From positions 305,800,565-305,864,564 of the forward strand of contig NC_133648.1 in assembly GCF_009905375.1 (NCBI RefSeq): a DNA stretch of 64,000 nucleotides, in the 5' to 3' direction. Of the stretch, positions 56,605 to 64,000 are shown piece after piece (within the stretch, counting starts at the first letter, position 1; each line of letters starts with the position of its first letter). Under the pieces are notes generated by a model. That model worked only from the letters and a program-made list of their open reading frames with translations. It was not told where the DNA came from and ran no database searches. The stretch is from Apium graveolens. Its lineage: Eukaryota > Streptophyta > Magnoliopsida > Apiales > Apiaceae. Both the position numbers and the translations under genes were made by a program.

Positions 56605-57209
56605 TAGCTCTCTACCTGGTTATTTTGTATCTATATCAGGAAAGTGTAGAAGGGCAAAAAGTGATTCTCTGTCTGGTTATTTTGTATAATTTCATATCCA
56701 AGGATAGTCGAAAAGTAATTTTTTCCTATCCAAAGATAGCTTGGATGTTATGTTTTAGTTGTTGGCGTTGGAGACGAGACTCTTATGTAGTGGTATGATT
56801 TGGAGAATTGAGACTGTTATTTAATAGTTTGGTTCGAAAATTTGACTCATGTATACAAATTTAAAAATAATTGTTACATTTGACTATTCTAGTGTAATCT
56901 ATGTTTACATATAGTGTTATATTATATATGTTAGTGTTGCTTAATTACAAAAAAATGGTGTTATAATAAATAAATCAAACTATTACAATAGGCTGTGGAA
57001 CCCACATGTGGGGTCCATGTTTTTAATCTTGATCGAACTTAATGTATCACTCATTTTTCGCTACATTTGGGTCTTTTAGTGTTATAATAGTTGCCTATTG
57101 TAACATTTTCTTCTCTGTTACAATAGATCAATGAAGTTTTACATTACGGTGACTATTATAATGCTCGTATACGTAGCGACCCTTGGTGTTACAATAGACC
57201 TAATGTAAC
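56605..57209. other. Right part of the CACTA-like element
   Basis: A short imperfect duplication containing CTCT.CCTGGTTATTTTGTAT is seen at 56611 and 56667. From 56860 the GTGTTACAATAG-type subterminal repeats start and run up to the SIRE element B insertion. Confidence 0.55.
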
Positions 57210-57815
57210 TGTTAGATATATTTGATAATGTCATGACTAATATGATTTATGTTTAGTTTTCAGATCTTACTTAAACAGGATAAATCAGTACTTAACTGAA
57301 ATCAGTACTTATACTGAAGTCAGAACTTAAGTCATCAGTACTTAAGGTTCAGGAGATATTTATCAGAAGATAATATTAGGACTTAAAGGAAACGTTCAGA
57401 TAAGGAAGGCAACTGATTAAAGGAAGAGAAGATCGAGACAAACGTAAGAAGAGATATGCATGAAGAAGGAATTCTATGAAGAATAGAATACTTGGAAGAA
57501 AAGATATCTGCTTGATATATTTTAGGAAGCAGAATTATATTCCATATCAATTAGCGATTATCTTGTAACTGTGTAGTATATAAACACAGACATAGGGTTT
57601 ACACTATAAGTGTTATCATTATTGAGAATATTATTCATTGTAACCCTAGCAGCTCTCGTGATATTTGTTCGTCACTGAGAGAGGACAGTTCCACATTGTT
57701 ACAGAGTTTATTGCTTTGAATAAAGTCTGTTTTCGGTTACTTGTGTTATTAGAATTCGATTTGATAGTGCTATACACTGTATTCAACCCCCTTCTACAGT
57801 GTGTGTGACCTAACA
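57210..57815 (+). repeat. 5' LTR of SIRE-type element B
   Basis: It starts TGTTAGATATATTTGATAAT and ends GACCTAACA before the primer site. A TATA box (TATATAAAC) is at 57577-57585. CAGTACTTAA and CAGAACTTAAG motifs cluster at 57283-57352. The 5-bp target is probably GTAAC (57205-57209); the partner copy is beyond the window. Confidence 0.88.
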
Positions 57816-57817
57816 AG

Positions 57818-57830
57818 TGGTATCAGAGCA
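57818..57830 (+). other. Primer binding site of element B
   Basis: TGGTATCAGAGCA follows the LTR after two bases and is the standard complement of the initiator tRNA-Met 3' end. Confidence 0.95.
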
Positions 57831-57870
57831 ATCTGTTAACACACAAACAATTTAAGATCCAAAAATAATC

Positions 57871-60180
57871 ATGTCTGAAGTAGAAACTCCAACTAAGCCC
57901 ACCAAAACTGAAGAACCTCCAAAGACACAAATCCATAGTCGATATGAGACTATTAGAGTTCCCATTCTGAAGCCATCTGTATATCCCGTATGGAAGGTGA
58001 GGATGACCATGTTTCTGGAAGCAACTGATCCAGAATATCTTGACAGAATCAATGAAGGGCCTCACAAACCAACCAAGCTCGCTGTTGCAGTTGTAGGTGA
58101 AGCAGCAAAGTCAGTATCAAAGGAGAAGAGCGACTACACTGCTGAAAATATCGCTTCAATTGCTAAGGATGCTAAGGTACGACACTTACTGCATAGTGCC
58201 ATTGATAATGTAATGTCAAATAGGGTAATTAACTGCAAGACTGCAAAGGAGATATGGGATGCCTTGGAAAAGAGATGTTAGGGAACTGATACGATTAAGA
58301 AGAACATGAAGACAATACCCACTCAAGAGTATGAACACTTTGACTCAAAGGCTAATGAGTCATTGACTGATTTATATGATAGATTTGTCAAACTCTTGAA
58401 CGATTTGTCACTGGTTGATAAGGAGTATGATCTTGAAGATTCAAACCTTAAATTCCTGTTAGCTCTTCCTGAAAGCTGGGATTTGAAGGCAGCAACTATA
58501 AGAGACAACTATAATCTTGATGAAACGACTCTTGATGAAATCTATGAGATGCTCAAGACTCATGAACTTGAGATGGAACAAAGAAGCAAGAGGAAAGGAG
58601 GAAAGACAAGAACAGTTTCTCTTAAGGCCGAAGAAGAATCTCCCAAGGCAGCCACCTCAAGGAAAGGCAAGGGTAAAGCGCTCTTCACAAAGTCTGATAC
58701 TGAGTCATCAAGTTCTGATAGTGATGATGACTCAGAATCTGAAAGCTTGCCTGGGACGGACGCTGATGAAGAGATGATGAAGCTGTGTGCTCTTATGGTG
58801 AAAGGAATCACAAAGATTGCATACAAAAAGTTCAGGAAGGGAAAGAAGTTTTTCAGGAAAGGTGCAAGTTCTGATAAGAAGAATTTCAGAAAATCTGAAG
58901 GCAAAGGAGGAAAGTCTGACATAGGAGATTACACAAATGTCAAATGCTACAACTGTGGTGAGAAAGACCACATATCTCCTGATTGCAAGAAAGTGAAGAG
59001 TGACAAAAGCAAGGCTCTTGTCACAAAGAAGAAAAGCTGGACAGACACCTCAGATTCTGAAAGTGAGGAGAATTATGCCTTGATGGCAAATGCTGATATG
59101 GCAAGTGCTGAAAGCAGTTCTGAAGCTGCTGAGTTAAAGGTACCTCAAACTACTTATGCCTTTCATACTGATGATATTAATGAGTTGAGAAGATATCTTA
59201 AAACCATGTTCATTAGCTATAGAGATCAAACTTTAACATGTGAAAGATTAACTTCTGAAAATCTTGCTTGTAAAAAGAGGAATGATTATTTAGGAAAAAA
59301 GTTAGTCATGTTCCATCAAACTCAGAAAGATAGAGATGATGCTTTCTATGTTAGGAATGAATTACTTAAAATGAATGAATCTCTAAAAACTGAGTTAGAG
59401 AAGGAAATTATCAGGACTTGGACTAACTCTGGCAGGACAACTCAGAATTTGTTAAGTAGTGGAAACTGGAAAGAGGGCTTAGGTTATGGAGATGATAAGA
59501 ATGATAAAGGAACTGTAGAAATTAAGCCTATAGTTGTTAAACAAAAGCCAAAGTTAAAACCTGTTAAGTTTGTAGCTGTAAAGTCTGATACTGAGAAATT
59601 AGAAGTTAAAAAGGAATTAACTTCTGATAAACTAAAACAGGAAAAGACAACTGAAGTTAACGTAGGCCTAATGACCAAGAAGCAGCTTAAGCATAAGCTG
59701 AAAGAAGTTAAGAATGCAAACAAGGTAAAATCACATAGGAAAAATTGGAATGAAAAGGAAGGTGTGAATAAAAGTAATGATTATAAGCCTGTTCCTGATG
59801 CTCCTAGAAAAACGTGTCATAACTGTGGAAGTTCTAACCATCTGGCTTCTTTTTGCAGGAAGAATAAGAACATAAACTCCTTACCTTCAAAGTCAGGAGT
59901 TAAGAGTCAGTATGTTAGATATAAGCCACAAAATCCTTGTTTTCATTGTGGTAGTTTATGGCATTCCATTTATACCTGTAAGGAATATCATAGTTTGTAC
60001 TATGATTATTATCAAATAAAACCTTCTTTAAAGAAAGTTAGTATTGTTCCTTCTAGTGTAAGTTCTGATTCAAAGTCTGATAGTGTAAATTCTGATAAGA
60101 AAAATGTTAACAAAACTCTGATGCTAAATCCGCTGCAAATGTTAACAAACTTAACAAGGCCAAAGGATTCAAGCAAGTCT
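57871..60180 (+). pseudogene. gag: gag of SIRE-type element B (one nonsense mutation, one late frameshift)
   Basis: It starts MSEVETPTKPTKTEEPPKTQ at 57871, 41 bp after the primer site. Gag segments include VWKVRMTMFLEATDPEYLDR, SVMSNRV-like MSNRVINCKTAKEIWDALEK, QEYEHFDSKANESLTDLYD and LPESWDLKAATIRDNY. Then come an acidic Ser/Asp tract, a basic tract, and three CCHC knuckles: CYNCGEKDHISPDC (58945), CHNCGSSNHLASFC (59815) and CFHCGSLWHSIYTC (59938). The frame is open for about 770 codons except for TAG at 58279 (a CAG to TAG change would explain it) and a shift near 60115, after which the expected end VWVLKTNH is in the pol frame. It would form the particle core. Confidence 0.92.
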
Positions 60181-60215
60181 GGGTCCTTAAAACTAATCAT
60201 TAGTGGTCTTTGTGA

Positions 60216-62233
60216 TTGCAGAGCAACAGGAAAAACATCCTAGTTCTGGACAGTGGATGTTCAGGACATATGACTGGAAATAAAGCCCTGCTATCAGACT
60301 TTGTGGAGAAGGCTGGCCCAAGTGTTTCTTATGGAGATGACAACATTAGAAAAACATTGGGATATGGCAATATCAATCTTGGGAATGTCATCATTAAAGA
60401 AGTAGCTCTAGTCTCAGGACTTAAACACAATCTGCTGAGTGTTAGTCAAATATGTGACAGAGATTATCATGTAGATTTCTTTGAAGAACACTGTGAAGTT
60501 GTAAGTAAATTTACAGGAAAAGTTGTTCTGAAAGGATACATGCATGGTAACATTTATGAAGCCAAGCTTTCAACAAGTACTGATGGTTCTGCAATCTGTC
60601 TAATGAGTAGATCATCAATTGAAGAAAGCTGGAAATGGCACAAGAAACTCTCTCATTTAAATTTCAACAATATAAATGAGCTAGTCAAGAAAGATCTTGT
60701 GAGAGGACTGCCAAAGTCAGTATTTGCTCCTGATGCCCTTTGTGATTCTTGTCAGAAGGCTAAACAAAGGAAATCTTCATTTAAGAGCAAGACTGAATCA
60801 TCAATTCTTGAGCCTTATCACCTACTACATGTTGATCTATTTGGTCCAGTGAATGTCATGTCTATTGCAAAGAAGAAATATGCTATGGTCACAGTGGATG
60901 AGTTCACCAGATACACATGGGTGTATTTCTTGCACACTAAAAGTGAAACTCCATCTATCTTGATTGATCATGTCAAGCAACTGGATAAATTGGTCAAAGA
61001 TTCTGTGAAAATAATAAGAACTGATAATGGCACTGAGTTCAAGAATTTGATCATGGAAGAGTTCTGTAAAGACCATGGAATTAAGCAGAAATTTTCTGCT
61101 CCTGGAACTCCACAGCAAAATGGAGTTGTTGAAAGAAAGAATAGAACTCTTATTGAAGCTGCACAAACTATGCTTGATGAAGCAAAGCTACCAACCTATT
61201 TCTGGCCTGAAGCTGTGCAGACTGCTTGTTTTACTCAGAATGCAACAATCATTAACAAGCATGGAAAAACACCATATGAGATGGTGAAGAAAAAGAAGCC
61301 AAATCTGAAGTATTTTCATGTATTTGGATGCAAGTGTTTTGTTCTAAAGACTCATCCTGAACAGCTATCCAAATTTGATCTAAAAGCTGATGAAGGTATC
61401 TTTGTTGGATATCCACTTTCCACAAAAGCCTTCAGAGTCTATAACTTGAGAACAAGGGTGGTCATGGAATCTATCAATGTCTCCTTTGATGATAAGAAGA
61501 TTACTGGACTTGAAGATTTCAATGATCATGATCATCTGAGATTTAAAAATGAAGACTTAAATTCTAATACTGAAAATCCTGACAGTCTAAATCCTGATAC
61601 TGCAAACTCTGATGGATTAAACTCTGATGTTATTGAAACTGTGGTGACTGCGCCAAAGGAAGATGCACCTGTGTAGGGGGGCATACTGAAGATACAACCA
61701 CATCTCAAGAAGCATCAGAACATACAACTGGCTCTTTAAGTTCTGATTCGTCAAGTTCTGATAAGCCAAGTTCTGATAGTTCTGAAAACTTAAATTCTGA
61801 AGGATCCAACTCAGAGAGCATAGTTTCAGGGGGAGCATCAGAAAATGTTGATGAAGATAACATCGATCATGGGGGAGCATCCAGTTCTAGAGAAAACCTT
61901 CCATCTGCAAGGAAGTGGACTAAATCACATACACCTGACTTAATTATTGGAAATCCTGATGCAGGTGTCAGAACTAGAACAACTACTTCAAGTGAATGTC
62001 TTTACAATTCTTTTTTTTCTCAGACTGAACCAAAGAAAGTGGAAGAAGCCCTTCAAGATGCTGATTGGGTGCAAGCAATGCAGGAAGAGTTGAATGAATT
62101 TGAAAGAAACAAAGTCTGGACCCTAGTGCCAAGACCAAAGAACAAATCTGTTGTTGGTACAAAGTGGGTATTCAGAAACAAAACTGATAGTGATGGCATA
62201 ATTACAAGGAATAAAAATCAGGTACTCCTTTGA
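60216..62233 (+). pseudogene. pol: pol of SIRE-type element B, RT cut short
   Basis: Protease VLDSGCSGHMTGNKALLSDF, pre-integrase WHKKLSHLNFNNINELV, CDSCQKAKQRKSSFKSK, integrase core LLHVDLFGPVN, IRTDNGTEFKN and NGVVERKNRTLIEAAQ (an intact D, D, E set), and the C-terminal GYPLSTKAFRVYN. At 61674 a TAG and a frame change next to a G run (GTGTAGGGGGG) break the Ser/Asp-rich linker. The RT starts at 62039 ([35 protein letters not shown]) and ends abruptly at about 62215; the YVDD box and all of RNase H are missing. The deletion leaves the downstream spacer directly after RT. Confidence 0.92.
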
Positions 62234-63117
62234 GATCTAGAGTAAAAATGTGGAAGGGACGACCCAAGTGCATTGCTGATATTAAATAATATGCATCAGA
62301 AAAGCAAATAATTATTTTTCTTGGTGACTTTTCACACTCTATGATTACTAGAGAAATACTCTGATAATAGCATAAATTCTGATAAGCAGTCGTGACCCAC
62401 TTACACTGAGAAGCCACTGTAAAATGGAATTTCAAAAGATGCATAAAATAAGCACAAAACAGTTGAGGTGGACTCATGCATGAACTCATTCAATAGTAGG
62501 CTTCAGAATAATGACAGGTTTTGAGTAAAGTTCTTAGTTATGCCTTATTTCTAAGATGTACTGAAGTGAATCATACTTTACTCTTTGTCTGATATTTAGC
62601 TTAATGCACACACTTACACTCTATATGAATGATGAAAATTACTATGGTGATAAATGTTATTTTAGATGAACAGTTTATGTGTCAGATTGCATAATTTCTG
62701 AGGACATGTTCTGATGATTAAGTTCTGAAGAACCGAAATCAGAATTTGTGTGAAGATTACCAAGATAGGCATTCACTTTTCGAGTTAAAAAATCATGTTC
62801 TGATGACTGTTAAGTTCTGATATAAGTCTAAGTGCTGATATTAAATTCTGATTCTTTACTTGACTTATTTGTGGTTAAAATCTGAAGCAGTCTTATTTTA
62901 AATCAGAATATATTTGGGTGGAATATTAACAGTTAATACAATTAGGGTTAGTGATACACATCCATGCACAGTAATATTTACTTGTTTCTTGTGCGCATTA
63001 AACCCTGTTTTACACTTCCAAGAGCTATTTTTATTCTCATCAGTCTAGGGAGACGAGGTAGAATTATTTCTACCTGTCAGCATTAAATTTCCTTTGCGTC
63101 TCCTGACATTACATTAC
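62234..63117 (+). other. Spacer downstream of the deleted pol in element B
   Basis: Non-coding, AT-rich, with many TTCTGAT words (for example at 62698-62880). It leads into the promoter of the small accessory gene. Confidence 0.6.
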
Positions 63118-63128
63118 CTATATAAACC
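63118..63128 (+). promoter_or_regulatory. TATA box of the small accessory gene (element B)
   Basis: CTATATAAACC lies 95-96 bp upstream of the ATG at 63214, with a CT-rich leader (CTCTCACTTTCTCTCAAACT) between. The arrangement equals that at 29151-29064 in element A. Confidence 0.7.
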
Positions 63129-63213
63129 AACACTTCACTCCAGTCAGTACATCTCTCACTTTCTCTCAAACTCTCAAGCTCTCAATCTCATCTATTTTTC
63201 TCTCATCACAATC

Positions 63214-63483
63214 ATGGTGAACTACAACTTAGCTCTAAATTATGATACTTTCTCTCTCACCATGAGCTGTCCAGAGTGGCAGCAGGAATGGCATGTTACC
63301 GCCATTCCTGATGAGGTTTGGGACTCTGTTCCCCAAGAGGTTCTGATAGATCTCTTGTTCTTCTATATGGAGTACCATCGCCATGTTGAGCGACTGGAAG
63401 AAGAACGGTTGGAAGCTCTTCGACAGCAGGAGCGAATCATTCGTCTCGCTGTTCTGTTTGTAGAAAGTAGGAAGAAGAAATAG
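63214..63483 (+). CDS. Small accessory gene of SIRE-type element B, 89 aa
   Basis: The ATG at 63214 (ATCATGGTG) is preferred over an upstream in-frame ATG at 63094 because it lies after the TATA box and leader and matches the ATGGTG start of the element A copy. The product starts MVNYNLALNYDTFSLTMSCP, has a central EVWDSVPQEVLIDLLFFYME and a charged helical C-terminus (HVERLEEERLEALRQQER, then a KKK end), likely a coiled coil. It shares P..V..DLL.F and RQQER with the 84-aa element A product. No known domain, signal peptide or membrane span is seen. The frame is intact. Function unknown; an RNA-binding or Gag-interacting role is only a guess. The 3' region (TCATGAATGTATTCTCTTAA, about 63531) resembles that of the element A gene. 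Confidence 0.65.
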   Translation: MVNYNLALNYDTFSLTMSCPEWQQEWHVTAIPDEVWDSVPQEVLIDLLFFYMEYHRHVERLEEERLEALRQQERIIRLAVLFVESRKKK

Positions 63484-64000
63484 GATTTGTAGCTTAGGAC
63501 ACTCTTGTAATCTTTTGCTGTAATTTGAATTTCATGAATGTATTCTCTTAATATATTAATGAAATTTTTATATTTTTGCAAGATGTTGTCTCTGAGACGT
63601 TTGAAATTCTGATGCATTTTTAAATCCTGATTTATCCATATTCTGATGACCATTTTATTACTGATACAAATCAAGTTCTGATTCTGACATGGTAGAACCT
63701 GATTACTTGAATATTTTTTGGTCATTCTCACACTTGATGTATTTTTCCAGAATATTGGTTTCGCAGTGAAAATGATTTAATAAGTGGGAACAGTTTAAAT
63801 TTTAAATTAAAACTGAATTACCTCAATTAATGGGATTACTTGGTTAGTGGAACGGTTTTTCCTTGAAAAACTGAATGTGATAAGTAATGATTATTGTTTT
63901 CCCGTGCCCATTAATTATTCTTTACTGCTGCATGTCTGACAGGTGTCCAACGGTTACTTTTTCTACCGTGTATAAGTAAAAGAGAGAGAAGATTGTAAAA
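63484..64000 (+). other. Region after the small gene in element B, to the window end
   Basis: Begins with the small gene's 3' untranslated sequence, then an AT-rich spacer with TTCTGAT words. CGTGTATAAGTAAAAGAG at the very end may be a TATA box for a following accessory ORF, as expected from element A, but that lies beyond the window. Confidence 0.45.

Larger units (their letters stand above)
52338..57209. mobile_element. CACTA-like element carrying several host exon fragments, interrupted by SIRE element B
   Basis: The left part (52340-52530) is packed with GTGTTACA, TGTAACACC and CTATTGTAACACC, and the right part (56860-57209) holds the same words in inverted orientation (GTGTTACAATAG, GTGTTATA). 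This is the subterminal repeat pattern of a CACTA-like element related to the one at 3571. The true 3' end lies beyond SIRE element B, which inserted at GTAAC (57205-57209), and the 5' terminus is unclear. Inside are exon fragments of at least three unlinked host genes, all on the plus strand, and a MITE. No transposase is seen. Confidence 0.6.
57210..64000 (+). mobile_element. SIRE-type Copia retrotransposon (element B), internally deleted, runs off the window
   Basis: A 606-bp LTR with a TATA box and an initiator-tRNA primer site is followed by a long three-knuckle gag, protease and integrase, and the first 60 residues of RT. The sequence then jumps to the post-pol spacer and a small accessory gene. 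The 3' LTR is outside the window. It is a sister of element A: gag, protease, integrase and the small gene are homologous, while the LTRs differ. It has a few point lesions and one large deletion, so it seems younger than element A. Confidence 0.92.

Overview
The window is plant nuclear DNA made almost entirely of transposable elements, with no complete host gene. It holds plant-type LTR retrotransposons (two SIRE-type Copia elements, another Copia element, an Athila-type Gypsy element, Gypsy remnants), L1-type LINE pieces, CACTA-like DNA transposons, MITEs and scattered host exon fragments with plant intron borders. It reads as intergenic heterochromatin of a flowering plant; I cannot name the species. 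I saw no tRNA, rRNA or CRISPR array.

Layout. 1-11330: AT-rich DNA with MITEs, a CACTA-like element (3571-7126) carrying an antisense aldehyde dehydrogenase (ALDH3) fragment, a Gypsy 5' end and a decayed plant-mobile-domain pseudogene. 11336-35486: a minus-strand SIRE-type Copia element with LTRs, PBS, PPT and an ATTAT target duplication. A plus-strand Athila element (17451-28859, duplication GTAAG) sits inside it and splits a small accessory gene. 37070-38191: LINE debris. 38192-45577: a young, intact minus-strand Copia element (duplication AGTGA) with one 1370-codon gag-pol ORF, inserted into a LINE whose RT resumes at 45583. 46390-52337: a fold-back MITE, a short-LTR element, exon-like blocks and another MITE. 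52338-57209: a CACTA-like element carrying exon fragments of at least three unrelated host genes (PP2A B55 subunit, UDP-glucose 4-epimerase, ascorbate peroxidase). 57210-64000: a plus-strand SIRE-type element inserted in that CACTA element. It lacks most of RT and RNase H but keeps a downstream small gene, and its 3' LTR lies beyond the window.

Most notable. The two SIRE-type elements share a small gene downstream of pol with its own TATA box, a pyrimidine-rich leader, an 84-89 aa product and a similar 3' region. The older SIRE element also has a long accessory ORF with a frame-preserving spliceosomal intron. The Athila env-like ORF, again behind a TATA box about 100 bp upstream, is far better preserved than its gag-pol. 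The young Copia element has no recognisable tRNA primer site; its leader instead carries a 16-nt perfect complement of a segment of its own LTR.
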